Positions 41,620 to 51,130 of a DNA stretch of 64,000 nucleotides are shown here, piece after piece. This DNA is from Gaetbulibacter_A aestuarii. Lineage in GTDB: Bacteria > Bacteroidota > Bacteroidia > Flavobacteriales > Flavobacteriaceae. The stretch covers positions 806,001-870,000 of the forward strand of contig NZ_BAABAY010000001.1 of assembly GCF_039537665.1 (NCBI RefSeq), written 5' to 3'. The notes under the pieces were generated by a model. The model saw nothing but the letters and a program-made list of their open reading frames with translations, did not search any database and was not told the origin of the DNA. The translations under genes and the position numbers were made by a program. Positions within the stretch are counted from its first letter, which is position 1, and the number at the start of each line of letters is the position of its first letter.

Positions 41620-42609
41620 CTATACCAGATTGTTTTCAATTAAATATTCAGCAATTTGAATAGCATTGGTTGCGGCACCTTTGCGTAAATTATCTGCAAC
41701 GATCCACATGTTCAATGTATTGGGTTGTGTTTCATCCCGGCGAATACGTCCAACAAAAACCTCGTCTTTATCATGAGCATAAATTGGCATCGGATAGGTA
41801 TTTGTATCCGGATTATCCTGAACCACGACGCCCGGTGTTTCATGTAACATTTTTCGAACAGCACCGAGATCGAAATCCTGTTCAAATTCTACATTTACCG
41901 ATTCTGAATGTCCGCCGGCTGTTGGAATGCGAACCGCTGTAGCAGTAACAGAAAAGGATTTGTCGTTAAATATTTTTTGAGGCTCTCGAGCCAGTTTCAT
42001 TTCTTCTTTTGTATAACCGTTTTCTTCAAAAACATCGCAATGCGGCAAAGCATTTCTTCCGATAGGATACGGGTAGGCCATTTCACCTTCAACCCCGGCA
42101 ATTTCATTTTCAAGTTGCTGAACGGCCTTTACTCCGGTTCCGGAAACGGATTGATAGGTTGATACCACAACGCGTTTCATTTTATACGCTTTGTGCAAAG
42201 GTGCTAAGGCCATCACCATTTGAATGGTTGAGCAGTTTGGGTTAGCAATGATCTTATCGTCTTTTGTAAGTTCATTGGCATTAATTTCAGGAACCACTAA
42301 TTTTTTGGTGGGATCCATACGCCAGGCTGAAGAATTGTCGATTACGGTAGTGCCAACTTCCGCAAATTTAGGCGCCCATTCTAAAGAGGTTCCACCTCCG
42401 GCAGAAAAAATAGCGATATCCGGGTTTGCGGCAACAGCTTCGGCCAGACTAATCACGGTATATGACTTATTTTTATAATTCAGCGTTTTCCCTACAGAGC
42501 GTTCTGAGGCAACGACCAACAATTCTGTTACGGGAAAATTGCGCTCTTCTAATACTTTTAGCATCACTTCGCCAACCATACCTGTGGCGCCAACAACAGC
42601 TACTTTCAT
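41620..42609 (-). CDS. asd: aspartate-semialdehyde dehydrogenase
   Basis: A 329-residue Asd. NAD(P) motif GATGMVGEVML (8-18), catalytic cysteine in NPNCSTIQM (about residue 128), substrate-binding histidine region TAGGHSESVNVEF, and the typical DNSSAWRMD loop. It reduces aspartyl-4-phosphate to aspartate semialdehyde for lysine/diaminopimelate, threonine and methionine. Normal length. Confidence 0.96.
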   Translation of the reverse strand: MKVAVVGATGMVGEVMLKVLEERNFPVTELLVVASERSVGKTLNYKNKSYTVISLAEAVAANPDIAIFSAGGGTSLEWAPKFAEVGTTVIDNSSAWRMDPTKKLVVPEINANELTKDDKIIANPNCSTIQMVMALAPLHKAYKMKRVVVSTYQSVSGTGVKAVQQLENEIAGVEGEMAYPYPIGRNALPHCDVFEENGYTKEEMKLAREPQKIFNDKSFSVTATAVRIPTAGGHSESVNVEFEQDFDLGAVRKMLHETPGVVVQDNPDTNTYPMPIYAHDKDEVFVGRIRRDETQPNTLNMWIVADNLRKGAATNAIQIAEYLIENNLV

Positions 42610-42680
42610 ATGTAAATTTTTAGTGTTTTCTTAATTCGGTTTCTTGCCGCAAAACTAGGTATTAATTCTATTTTAATCTT

Positions 42681-42718
42681 AAAAAAAAGACCCCAATTCC
42701 TGAGAATGAGGTCTTTTT
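42681..42718 (-). terminator. rho-independent terminator after mscL
   Basis: AAAAAGACC (42684-42692) pairs with GGTCTTTTT (42710-42718) around a 17-base AT-rich loop; T-run on the minus strand. It lies 38 bases past the mscL stop. Confidence 0.8.
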
Positions 42719-42756
42719 AACAACAAATAACACAATGTTATTTATTTAACAGTAAG

Positions 42757-43158
42757 TTATTTTTTAAGCAAGTCTCTAATTTCAGCCAACAATTCTTCTT
42801 GTGTTGGACCGGCAGGAGGTGCAGGAGCAGGCTCTTCTTTCTTTTTCAATTTGTTCACACCTTTTACCACCATGAACATTACGAAAGCCACGATAACAAA
42901 ATCGATCACATAAGTTAAAAACTCACCGATAAGAATGGCTACCTGACCTTCCATTACACCTTCGGCATTGGCAACTCCCTCTTTAATGACCCATTTGATG
43001 TCTTTGAAATCGGCTTTAAATATCAAACCGATAAGTGGCGAAACAATTCCACCTGTAAATGAGGTTACCACTTGTTTGAAAGCAGCACCCATAACGAAAC
43101 CAACAGCAATGTCGACAAGGTTGCCCTTCATTGCAAATTCTTTAAATTCTTTAAGCAT
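42757..43158 (-). CDS. mscL: large-conductance mechanosensitive channel
   Basis: A 133-residue MscL. First helix FKEFAMKGNLVDIAVGFVMGAAFKQVVTS with the tightly conserved G-N-(V/L)-V-D-(L/I)-A-V-(A/G) pore segment; second helix near 70-95; C-terminal helix EELLAEIRDLLKK. It opens under membrane tension to release osmolytes. It is monocistronic, with a terminator after it. Confidence 0.97.
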   Translation of the reverse strand: MLKEFKEFAMKGNLVDIAVGFVMGAAFKQVVTSFTGGIVSPLIGLIFKADFKDIKWVIKEGVANAEGVMEGQVAILIGEFLTYVIDFVIVAFVMFMVVKGVNKLKKKEEPAPAPPAGPTQEELLAEIRDLLKK

Positions 43159-43217
43159 AATTTTGGATTAATAGTTAGTGAGGTTCTAAAATAGTAAAAA
43201 AGTTTATAAGTTTTACC

Positions 43218-44324
43218 TTACCGAATAAAAACGCGTTTGACACGTTGTGAAATAGCGGTAAGAATTTCATAGGAAATCGTTTGAGCGGTTTTCGCCAGGT
43301 CTTCAGCGGTGTTTGTGGCATCAAATACAATAACTTCATCACCTTCTTTACAGTCGATATCTGTAACATTCACCATGATCATATCCATACAAACATTACC
43401 TACAATTGGAGCGCGCTTGCCATGAATCATAACATAACCTTTGCCTTTGCCATATTGGCGCCCAATACCATCGGCATGCCCAATGGGTAATGTAGCTGTA
43501 CGCTGTTCAGAGTCGCTTACAAAAGCACGGTTATACCCAACAGAATCACCCTTTTTTATGGTGTGAATTTGTGAAATAATGGTTTTTAAGGTAGCAATAG
43601 GTTTAAAATGCTGATTTTCCTTAACTGAATTTCCAAAGCCATACAATCCAATGCCACTGCGTACCATATCAAAATGGGCTTCAGGATAGTTTAAAACCCC
43701 GGAGGTGTTGCTCATATGAAGCATGGGCTGATACCCCAGCGCATCACTCAATTTTTTTGCAAGCGCTTTAAAAGATTTTATTTGATTTAAAGTGAATTCG
43801 CGCTCTTTCAGATCTTCACTGGCAGCCAAATGTGAAAAGATCGACTTTACTTTAATGCTTCTAGATTTATTGATTTTTGAAGCAATCGTTGGAATATCTG
43901 TTTCTATAAAACCTAAACGATTGAGGCCGGTATTGAACTTAATGTGAACGGGATAATGCGTTTGATTTTCGTCGGCAGCCGCTGCTAAGAATGCATCCAG
44001 TATTTTATTGTTATAAAGATTAGGTTCTAAACAACGATCAATAATAGTTTTCAGATTTATGGCTTGTGGATGAAGCACTAAAATAGGTTTACTTATGCCG
44101 GCATCACGAAGCAAAACACCTTCACTGGTATATGCCACCGCAAAATAGTCAACACCGGCTTTTTGTAATTCCAGTGCAATTTCAGTAGAATCACTGCCAT
44201 ATGCAAAGGCCTTTACAACGGCTAAAAATTTTACACCGTTCTCTAATTGCGATCTTAAGTATTGGTAGTTTTCCCGAAGCGCCTTCAAATCTATTTCTAG
44301 CACTGTTTCTTGCGCTTTAGGCAT
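43218..44324 (-). CDS. alr: alanine racemase
   Basis: A 368-residue alanine racemase. PLP lysine in FLAVVKAFAYGSDSTEI near residue 39, the catalytic tyrosine in KGDSVGYNRAFVSD, and MHMSNTSGVL plus LPIGHADGIGRQYG are typical. It supplies D-alanine for peptidoglycan. It overlaps the end of tdk by 8 bases, so the two are co-translated. The AYGSD form instead of AYGHG is common in Bacteroidota. Confidence 0.95.
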   Translation of the reverse strand: MPKAQETVLEIDLKALRENYQYLRSQLENGVKFLAVVKAFAYGSDSTEIALELQKAGVDYFAVAYTSEGVLLRDAGISKPILVLHPQAINLKTIIDRCLEPNLYNNKILDAFLAAAADENQTHYPVHIKFNTGLNRLGFIETDIPTIASKINKSRSIKVKSIFSHLAASEDLKEREFTLNQIKSFKALAKKLSDALGYQPMLHMSNTSGVLNYPEAHFDMVRSGIGLYGFGNSVKENQHFKPIATLKTIISQIHTIKKGDSVGYNRAFVSDSEQRTATLPIGHADGIGRQYGKGKGYVMIHGKRAPIVGNVCMDMIMVNVTDIDCKEGDEVIVFDATNTAEDLAKTAQTISYEILTAISQRVKRVFIR

Positions 44325-44982
44325 TGGAATCTTTGGTATTAGGGGTTGCTTCCTTTTTTGAACTAATTTCTTCAGCGTCGTTCACCTTGATCTGACGCAC
44401 TTTATCGCGCAACATGGCTTTGAAGAAAGCTGCCCTGCTTAAAGGTTCGTATTCATCAACTTCGCCAAGTAAGACCAAATTGTCACTTTTCGCTTTGCGA
44501 TAAGAATATTGTGCTAAGTTTCCGGTTCGGGTACAAACGGCATGTACTTTAGTTACGTACTCCGCTGTAGCCATAAGGTTAGGCATGGGCCCGAAAGGAT
44601 TTCCTTTAAAGTCCATATCGAGTCCGGCAACGATAACCCGAACGCCCTTATTGGCCAAATCATTACAAACACGAACAATTTCGTCGTCGAAGAACTGGGC
44701 TTCATCAATACCCACAACATCACAACCATCAGCTAAAATCGGAATGTTTGCCGCAGCGGGAACAGGTGTAGAACGAATTTCGTTGGCATCATGAGACACG
44801 ACCATTTCCTCATCATATCGCACATCCAAAGTAGGTTTGAAGATCTCCACTTTTTGTCTGGCAAACTGGGCACGCTTCAAACGCCGGATCAATTCTTCGG
44901 TCTTACCGGAAAACATAGAGCCGCAAATAACCTCGATCCATCCAAATTGTTCTTTATGATTTACGGTATTTTCGAGAAACAT
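44317..44982 (-). CDS. tdk: thymidine kinase
   Basis: A 221-residue type II thymidine kinase. Walker A CGSMFSGKTEELIRRLKRA (19-38), DEAQFFDDEIV as Walker B/catalytic region, and the lasso FKGNPFGPMPNLMATAEYV. The usual C-x2-C zinc pair is reduced to single cysteines around HAVCTRTG. Phosphorylates thymidine in salvage. It starts the tdk-alr operon; the C-terminal 20 residues (EEISSKKEATPN) are an unstructured tail. Confidence 0.95.
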   Translation of the reverse strand: MFLENTVNHKEQFGWIEVICGSMFSGKTEELIRRLKRAQFARQKVEIFKPTLDVRYDEEMVVSHDANEIRSTPVPAAANIPILADGCDVVGIDEAQFFDDEIVRVCNDLANKGVRVIVAGLDMDFKGNPFGPMPNLMATAEYVTKVHAVCTRTGNLAQYSYRKAKSDNLVLLGEVDEYEPLSRAAFFKAMLRDKVRQIKVNDAEEISSKKEATPNTKDSNA

Positions 44983-45089
44983 TTTGTAATTTTAACACTA
45001 AGTTGTAGCAATTAATCGTTTGTATAAAGGAAGCGTAAATTTAATAAAAAACAAAAGCCTTTATCGCATTAATTTCAAAATAAAATATC

Positions 45090-45833
45090 ATGAAGAAGAA
45101 GCTCGAATCGGATTTAATCAATATAGCTCATAGAATTTTGAAACTAGAGGGAAAAGAGGATGTTATAAAAATGCATGCTGAGGTTCAGGCGCTTTATGAA
45201 ATTCTTTCGGTGCTGAAATTTGGACATGAAAATTTTGAAGGTGATCTGGAAAAAATTGGAGGAGAATCTTCGTTTTTCTCCATGTTAGGAACAGCTTTCA
45301 ACAATAAAGTAAGTGATAATATTGAAGTTGAAGATCGAATCTATGTCAATCTGGATGAAGTTACTGAAGATGATCTTACGGAATCCAATATGGTAAAAAT
45401 CAAGAATATGCTGAAGCATATGCCGAATGACGACGATGAAGGTCGCAGCCCTGTATTTCAAGAACCTATAAAAGGAAAAGAAAAGAAAGTGCATCATCTG
45501 GACGATCTTACATCCGGTTTTGAAAAAATGCCGGAATTTGAACCTGCAGATATGAAGAAGTCTAGAGAAAATGAAAAAAAGTCCCTGAACGACAGGGTAA
45601 ACAAGGGGCGTTTTAATATTGGACTTAATGATAAAATTGCGTTCACAAAACATTTGTTTGGAGGCAACCAGGCCGATTACGATCGCGTGATCTCTCAATT
45701 GAATACTTCGGCGAATTGGGATGAAGCCATGACATTTATTGAAGATATGGTAAAACCTGACTACAATAATTGGTACGGTCAGGAAGAACTGGAAACCCGT
45801 TTTAAAGAAATTATAGAAAGTAAGTTTGAATAA
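45090..45833 (+). CDS. conserved Bacteroidota protein of unknown function
   Basis: A 247-residue soluble protein: an N-terminal helical part (LINIAHRILKLEGKEDVIKMHAEVQALYEIL), an acidic middle with DNIEVEDRIYVNL and low-complexity charged linkers, and a C-terminal conserved helical region around FNIGLNDKIAFTKHLFGGNQADYDRVISQLN. I have seen this C-terminal block in many Bacteroidota next to rsmI but have no function for it. Its stop adjoins the rsmI start directly (TAAATG), so co-translation is likely. An HPr-kinase-like or ribosome-related role cannot be inferred. Confidence 0.75.
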   Translation: MKKKLESDLINIAHRILKLEGKEDVIKMHAEVQALYEILSVLKFGHENFEGDLEKIGGESSFFSMLGTAFNNKVSDNIEVEDRIYVNLDEVTEDDLTESNMVKIKNMLKHMPNDDDEGRSPVFQEPIKGKEKKVHHLDDLTSGFEKMPEFEPADMKKSRENEKKSLNDRVNKGRFNIGLNDKIAFTKHLFGGNQADYDRVISQLNTSANWDEAMTFIEDMVKPDYNNWYGQEELETRFKEIIESKFE

Positions 45834-46505
45834 ATGAGCAAACTTTACCTGGTTCCCACACCCATTGGAAATTTAAAAGATATCACTTTAAGAGCGATCG
45901 AGGTTTTAAACGATGTCGATCTGATTCTGGCTGAGGATACCAGAACTTCAGGGAAGTTGTTGAAACACTTCGAGATCGGTACCCCGATGCAATCGCATCA
46001 TATGCATAACGAGCATAAAACGGTTGAAGGTATTATTCAAAAATTAAAAAGCGGAACAACTATCGCTTTGATCAGCGATGCGGGAACACCGGCTATTTCC
46101 GACCCCGGATTTTTACTTTCCAGAGCTTGCATTGAAAATGATATAGAAATTGAATGTTTACCGGGAGCTACCGCTTTTGTACCGGCTTTAGTAAATTCCG
46201 GTTTACCAAACGATAAATTTGTATTTGAAGGCTTTTTACCGGTGAAAAAGGGCAGACAAACCCGACTTACTTTTTTGGCCGAAGAAACCCGCACCATGAT
46301 CTTTTACGAAAGTCCGCATAAACTCCTAAAAACCTTAGGACATTTTTGTGAATATTTTGGAGACGATCGACTGGTTTCGGTGTCGCGCGAGTTAACCAAA
46401 CTTTTCGAAGAAACGGTTCGCGGTACGGCGAAATCCGTTTTAGAACACTATACCAAAACGCCACCCAAAGGCGAAATTGTTATTGTAGTAGGCGGTAAGA
46501 AATAA
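45834..46505 (+). CDS. rsmI: 16S rRNA (cytidine-1402 2'-O) methyltransferase
   Basis: A 223-residue RsmI. VPTPIGNLKDITLRAIEVL at residues 6-24, EDTRTSGKLLKHF, LISDAGTPAISDPGF with the SAM loop, and ECLPGATAFVPALVNSGLPNDKF are the tetrapyrrole-methylase-fold signatures. It methylates the ribose of C1402 in 16S rRNA. It lacks the extra C-terminal segment found in longer E. coli-type proteins, common in this phylum. Confidence 0.95.
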   Translation: MSKLYLVPTPIGNLKDITLRAIEVLNDVDLILAEDTRTSGKLLKHFEIGTPMQSHHMHNEHKTVEGIIQKLKSGTTIALISDAGTPAISDPGFLLSRACIENDIEIECLPGATAFVPALVNSGLPNDKFVFEGFLPVKKGRQTRLTFLAEETRTMIFYESPHKLLKTLGHFCEYFGDDRLVSVSRELTKLFEETVRGTAKSVLEHYTKTPPKGEIVIVVGGKK

Positions 46506-46527
46506 AAAACACACATTACATATTACG

Positions 46528-47514
46528 ATGAATTACAGAACTTTAGGAAAGACGGGATTAAACGTATCAGAAATTAGCTTAGGCACCTGGCAGGTAGGTG
46601 GGACATGGGGAAGTCCGTTTGACGAAAAGAAGGCCGAAAATATCATCAATACTGCAATAGACAATGGCGTTAATTTTATTGACACGGCTGATGTGTACAG
46701 CGACGGATTAAGTGAAAAAACTGTCGGGAAAGTGGTGCGTTCACGCTCTGAAGAGGTTTATATTGCTACAAAATGCGGGCGTCAGTTAAATCCGCATACC
46801 AATGAAGCTTATACTACGAAAGCACTTCGAAAATTTGTTGAAGACAGTTTATCTAATCTGGGCGTGGAGCGTATCGACCTGATCCAATTACATTGTCCGC
46901 CAACAGAAGTTTACTATCGGCCGGAAATTTTTGAACTTTTCGATACCCTGACTAAAGAAGGAAAGATCAGAAATTATGGTGTGAGTGTAGAGTTGGTTGA
47001 AGAAGCCTTAAAAGCCATAGAATATCCGGGGGTAAGTACGGTACAAATCATTTTCAATATGTTTCGTCAGCGCCCTGCGGAATTGTTCTTTAAGGAAGCT
47101 CAAAAGAAACATGTGGGGATTATTGCTCGTGTACCTTTGGCGAGTGGTTTGCTCACAGGGAAATTCACAAAATCTACAACGTTCGACAAGGACGATCATC
47201 GAAATTTTAATCGCGACGGGGCGGCCTTTGATAAAGGTGAAACCTTCTCAGGAATTGATTACAACCTGGGTCTGGAGGCTGTAGACGCTTTAAAAGATTT
47301 GTTTGGCCCGAATAAGAATTTAGTTCATAAGGCGCTTCAATGGATTTTAACCTTTAAAGAAGTAAGCTGTGTGATTCCCGGAGCCTCAAGCACGGAACAA
47401 GTTATTTCGAATTTAAAAACCCTGGAAGCAAAACCATTATCAGCAGAAGAGGTTTTGCATGTCAATGCCATTTACCACAAGTATATCAAAAAAAGCGTTC
47501 ATCAGTTATGGTAA
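46528..47514 (+). CDS. aldo/keto reductase
   Basis: A 328-residue AKR. Opening MNYRTLGKTGLNVSEISLGTWQVGG, catalytic region NFIDTADVYSDGLSE with Asp, Tyr, then RSEEVYIATKCGRQ with Lys, and RIDLIQLHCPPTE with His complete the Asp-Tyr-Lys-His tetrad. The last third (KALQWILTFKEVSCVIPGASS) is the NADPH-binding part. Substrate unknown. It follows rsmI by 22 bases and ends 1 base from the convergent MORN lipoprotein gene. Confidence 0.92.
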   Translation: MNYRTLGKTGLNVSEISLGTWQVGGTWGSPFDEKKAENIINTAIDNGVNFIDTADVYSDGLSEKTVGKVVRSRSEEVYIATKCGRQLNPHTNEAYTTKALRKFVEDSLSNLGVERIDLIQLHCPPTEVYYRPEIFELFDTLTKEGKIRNYGVSVELVEEALKAIEYPGVSTVQIIFNMFRQRPAELFFKEAQKKHVGIIARVPLASGLLTGKFTKSTTFDKDDHRNFNRDGAAFDKGETFSGIDYNLGLEAVDALKDLFGPNKNLVHKALQWILTFKEVSCVIPGASSTEQVISNLKTLEAKPLSAEEVLHVNAIYHKYIKKSVHQLW

Positions 47515-47515
47515 A

Positions 47516-48319
47516 TTAAATTTCCGGTGTATCCAACCCGGCGAAAGTTTGCAGAGATTGCATAAATTTTTGAGCTTCCATCGGATTGGCTTTCAAATTG
47601 ATACGCTTAATTTCATTTTCATTCTCATCCAATTCAATCAAATAAGCATCTTCACCATCCTCTAACATACGCACAAAAGCTTTTAAACTGCCATCTTCAT
47701 TGTAGAATTTCATGGCTTCAAAATTATCGTAAGTTGAAGAAATCGATTCCATATAAACCTTTCCTGCTCTCACATGTTGCGTAATTTTGCGACTATTTCT
47801 TATGAACATTTGTGATTGAATTTCCCCAATGGCATCATAGGTTACCGACTCCACAACGTTTTCATTTTTTATTTTAGCTTCCGTTCTTAAAGCGCCATTT
47901 TCGTCATAGGTTAATGTCGTGCCATATAATTTTCCATTGACATAAGATTCCTCAGTTTTCACTGCCCCGTTGAGGTGATAGACTTTATTTTTTCCGTGTA
48001 ATCGGCCATTTTTATAAATGCTATGTGAAAAAATTTCACCATTAGAATGAAAAACTAAATAGTCACCATTCAGAATCCCTTTTTTAACCTCGAATTCTTC
48101 CCATTTTTGGAATTTATCGCCTACAACATAATAGCCATCCATCAATTCATTCGAATCTGAATCACGATAAACTACAATGTCGTTGAAGCTATCCGTGTAA
48201 TAGGAGCCACGGGGGATCAACATAAAATCTTCATCTGAGGTTTCCTCTGAATTTTTGCAATGGATAAGGCTTAAAGTACATAAAAGTACAAGTAGTAGAT
48301 TTGGAACTTTTTTTGACAT
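47516..48319 (-). CDS. MORN-repeat (YwqK-type) lipoprotein
   Basis: A 267-residue protein with lipobox (LIHC, about 19-22). Residues 60-165 contain several MORN-like repeats of the 'G...yy.nG.l....ty.nGk..G....Y..nG' type (for example YHLNGAVKTEESYVNGKLYGTTLTY), and similar spaced repeats continue to about 240. Databases often call this family 'toxin-antitoxin system YwqK family antitoxin'; no toxin is nearby and a lipobox makes that role unlikely here. Confidence 0.8.
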   Translation of the reverse strand: MSKKVPNLLLVLLCTLSLIHCKNSEETSDEDFMLIPRGSYYTDSFNDIVVYRDSDSNELMDGYYVVGDKFQKWEEFEVKKGILNGDYLVFHSNGEIFSHSIYKNGRLHGKNKVYHLNGAVKTEESYVNGKLYGTTLTYDENGALRTEAKIKNENVVESVTYDAIGEIQSQMFIRNSRKITQHVRAGKVYMESISSTYDNFEAMKFYNEDGSLKAFVRMLEDGEDAYLIELDENENEIKRINLKANPMEAQKFMQSLQTFAGLDTPEI

Positions 48320-48331
48320 AATATTTGAAGT

Positions 48332-48922
48332 TTATTTGTGTTTTCCGGTATTCCAGCCGTGTTTCCCCAGATATTTTTCGCCACTTTCCACGGCGCCTTC
48401 TTCAATAGAGGTTCCCATGGAATCATTCCATCGGTTCAAATAACCAAAAAGGGAAATAACACCAAGCATTTCTACAATTTCACCTTCATCCCAAAATTCA
48501 TAAAGGCGATTTTTAAGGGATTCATTTACGGCGTTTGGAACCTGTGAGGCTGCTAAACTAAAATCTAAAGCAGCACGTTCTGCTTCACTGAATGCCGGAT
48601 GTGTACGATACTCCCAGATATTATCTAGTTTTTCCTGTTCGGCGCCGTAACGTTCCGCAGCACGAATGGCGTGCGCCTGACAATAACGACAACCAGCAGC
48701 GTTGCTGGAAACCCAGGCGATCATACGTTTTAAGGCAGAAGTTACGCGACCTTCATTGGCCATAACGGCTTTATTCAAATTAATAAATGCTTTACTTATA
48801 GCCGGGCGTCGTTGCATGGTTAAAACCGAATTGGGGCAAAAGCCCAGAGTTTCATTAAAGAAGGTAGCCAGTGCTTTGGTTTCAGGATCGTGTTCCGCAG
48901 ATAATGGTGTTACTAAGGGCAT
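48332..48922 (-). CDS. AhpD-like carboxymuconolactone decarboxylase family protein
   Basis: Start chosen at the ATG at 48922 (MPLVTPLSAEHDPET), 24 codons inside the longest frame, because the extension is hydrophobic without the features of a signal peptide and would overlap the OsmC gene. The 196-residue protein carries GCRYCQAHAIRAAERYG, the C-x-x-C-x-x-x-H thiol peroxidase/alkylhydroperoxidase core, preceded by RMIAWVSSNAA and followed by EAERAALDFSLAAS. Such proteins reduce peroxides or act in CMD reactions. It is divergent from an OsmC gene, another thiol peroxidase family, suggesting shared peroxide-stress control. Confidence 0.88.
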   Translation of the reverse strand: MPLVTPLSAEHDPETKALATFFNETLGFCPNSVLTMQRRPAISKAFINLNKAVMANEGRVTSALKRMIAWVSSNAAGCRYCQAHAIRAAERYGAEQEKLDNIWEYRTHPAFSEAERAALDFSLAASQVPNAVNESLKNRLYEFWDEGEIVEMLGVISLFGYLNRWNDSMGTSIEEGAVESGEKYLGKHGWNTGKHK

Positions 48923-48982
48923 AAATTGCTTATTAAATAGTATTTTTGATACTACAAGAAACAAAAAAAAATTTAACTCATC

Positions 48983-49417
48983 ATGACGAATCATATCACC
49001 ACGACCTGGTTAGGCAACATGAAGTTTGAAAGTACAAATCCATCTGGACATAATGTTATCATTGATGCCGCTCCGGAAATGGGTGGAGAAAGTTCAGGCT
49101 ATCGCCCGAAAGCTTTAATGCTGTCGGCTTTGGCAGGTTGCTCCGGTTTGGATGTGGCTTCACTTATGAAAAAGATGAAACTTTTGGTTGATGATTTCAA
49201 GATCGATATTGAAGCCAACCTTACGGAAGAACACCCGAAACATTACGATGCAGTAACCATGAGCTTTCACTTTTATGGTAGGGAGTTAAATGAAAAAAAA
49301 CTACAGAAGGCCGTTGATCTTTCTGTTGAAAAATACTGCGGCGTTATGGAAATGTTTCGACATTTTGCTAAGATGACCATTGAAACCCACTTCCACCATA
49401 ATGAAACTTTAAAATGA
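48983..49417 (+). CDS. OsmC-family thiol peroxidase-like protein
   Basis: A 144-residue OsmC protein with the two active-site cysteines: SALAGCSGLDVAS (about residue 53) and EKYCGVMEMF (about residue 117). Opening TWLGNMKFESTNPSGHNVIIDA and AITVNLTEEHPKHYDAVTM-type middle fit the family. It reduces organic hydroperoxides. The gap to the AhpD-like gene is 60 bases. It precedes recJ by 16 bases. Confidence 0.9.
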   Translation: MTNHITTTWLGNMKFESTNPSGHNVIIDAAPEMGGESSGYRPKALMLSALAGCSGLDVASLMKKMKLLVDDFKIDIEANLTEEHPKHYDAVTMSFHFYGRELNEKKLQKAVDLSVEKYCGVMEMFRHFAKMTIETHFHHNETLK

Positions 49418-49433
49418 TCTATGTTTAAGAATT

Positions 49434-51128
49434 ATGCGCTGGACCCTCAAACCTAAACCAGATCCTGAACTTATAAACGAATTACAAAAAGCGTTGGATA
49501 TTGATGCCACGCTCGCCACACTATTGGCACAACGCGGCATTACGAATTACGAAGAAGCAAAGCGTTTTTTCAGGCCACAACTTGAAGATCTCCACGATCC
49601 GTTTTTAATGCGCGATATGGACAAAGCGGTAACACGCATAGAAAAGGCGCTATCCGAAAATGAAAATATCTTGGTGTATGGTGATTATGATGTTGATGGT
49701 ACCACAGCGGTTTCCTTGTTGTCACAGTATTTAAAAACGCGAACCACTCAAGTATATACCTATATTCCGGATCGTTATACCGAAGGTTATGGCGTGTCTT
49801 ATCAAGGCATCGATTTTGCTTCGGAGAATGATTTTACCCTAATCGTAGCTTTGGATTGTGGTGTAAAAGCCATTGAAAAAGTAGCTTATGCGAAAGATTT
49901 GGGTGTCGATTTTATTATTTGCGATCATCACCGTCCCGGAGAAACCTTACCGGATGCGGTGGCTGTTCTGGATCCGAAACGATCAGATTGTGAGTATCCT
50001 TATAAAGAATTGTGTGGTTGCGGTATTGGGTTTAAATTGATTCAGGCTATGGCAACCAGGCAAGGAGAAAGGGTGGAAGACCTTATTCCATATTTGGATT
50101 TAGTAGCCACTGCCATTGGGGCCGATATTGTGCCCATTGATGGCGAGAATCGAACCTTGGCTTATTTTGGTTTGCAGGTGATCAATTCTCAACCGCGACC
50201 GGGTATTCAGGCTATTTTGAACCAGGTTGAAAAGGAAATTCTCACCATTACGGATGTTGTTTTTATTGTGGCTCCCAGAATTAATGCCGCAGGCCGGATG
50301 AAACATGGTGAAGATGCGGTGCAATTATTAACCGAAACAGATGTAGCTAAAGCCAATAGCTATGCGGAAGCCATTAATAATCATAATCTGGATCGACGTG
50401 ATGCCGATAAACAAATCACTCAGGAAGCTTTAGCTCAAATTGAACAATTAAACGAACAGGAACGTCTCACAACAGTAGTGTATCAGGAGGATTGGCACAA
50501 GGGTGTTATTGGAATTGTGGCATCTCGCCTTACAGAAACCTATTACCGTCCAACACTGGTATTTACAAAAAGTGGTGATAAGCTGGCTGCTTCGGCGCGT
50601 TCGGTGAAGGGTTTTGATATTTACAACGCTCTGGAAGCGTGTAGTGATTTTATTGAGCAATTCGGCGGACATAAATATGCAGCCGGACTCACGTTACATC
50701 CGGATAACTATGAAGCCTTCAAACAGGCCTTTGAAGATGAGGTGAGCAAAACCATCGATCGAAAATTACTAATTCCTGAAATTAAGATTGATGCCCAGAT
50801 CGACTTTCAAGACATTAGCCCAAAATTTTATCGTATTTTAAAACAGTTTGCGCCTTTCGGTCCGGCTAATATGACGCCTGTTTTTATGACTGAGAACGTT
50901 TATGATACCGGTTATGGGAAATGTGTCGGCTCTGATGAAAGTCATTTGCGGGCTACCTTAACACAGTCTGGAACCAACAAACAAATTGTGGGTATCGGAT
51001 TTGGATTGGGTAATAAATTAAATGTTATTTCAAATAAAAAACCTTTTAAATTGGTATATACTGTAGATGAAAACACCTGGCAAGGTCAAACGAGTTTACA
51101 GCTTAAAATTAGAGATATAAAAGCATAA
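49434..51128 (+). CDS. recJ: single-stranded-DNA-specific exonuclease
   Basis: A 564-residue RecJ. DHH phosphoesterase motifs: VYGDYDVDGTTAVSLL (motif I), VALDCGVK (II), ICDHHRPGETLP (III; DHH) and the DHHA1 domain around LAASARSVKGFDIYNALEAC and FGGHKYAAGLTL. The OB-fold region lies at about 450-560. It degrades single-stranded DNA 5'-3' in recombination and repair. The length is normal. Confidence 0.96.
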   Translation: MRWTLKPKPDPELINELQKALDIDATLATLLAQRGITNYEEAKRFFRPQLEDLHDPFLMRDMDKAVTRIEKALSENENILVYGDYDVDGTTAVSLLSQYLKTRTTQVYTYIPDRYTEGYGVSYQGIDFASENDFTLIVALDCGVKAIEKVAYAKDLGVDFIICDHHRPGETLPDAVAVLDPKRSDCEYPYKELCGCGIGFKLIQAMATRQGERVEDLIPYLDLVATAIGADIVPIDGENRTLAYFGLQVINSQPRPGIQAILNQVEKEILTITDVVFIVAPRINAAGRMKHGEDAVQLLTETDVAKANSYAEAINNHNLDRRDADKQITQEALAQIEQLNEQERLTTVVYQEDWHKGVIGIVASRLTETYYRPTLVFTKSGDKLAASARSVKGFDIYNALEACSDFIEQFGGHKYAAGLTLHPDNYEAFKQAFEDEVSKTIDRKLLIPEIKIDAQIDFQDISPKFYRILKQFAPFGPANMTPVFMTENVYDTGYGKCVGSDESHLRATLTQSGTNKQIVGIGFGLGNKLNVISNKKPFKLVYTVDENTWQGQTSLQLKIRDIKA

Positions 51129-51130
51129 TT

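Noticed and set aside
45285..45698. 137-codon minus-strand ORF
   Set aside because: Antisense to the coupled unknown gene before rsmI, whose plus-strand frame is supported by the TAAATG junction.
47516..48319. Antitoxin role for the MORN lipoprotein
   Set aside because: The name comes from automated annotation; the protein has a lipobox and no toxin gene is adjacent (the neighbours are an aldo/keto reductase and an AhpD-like gene).
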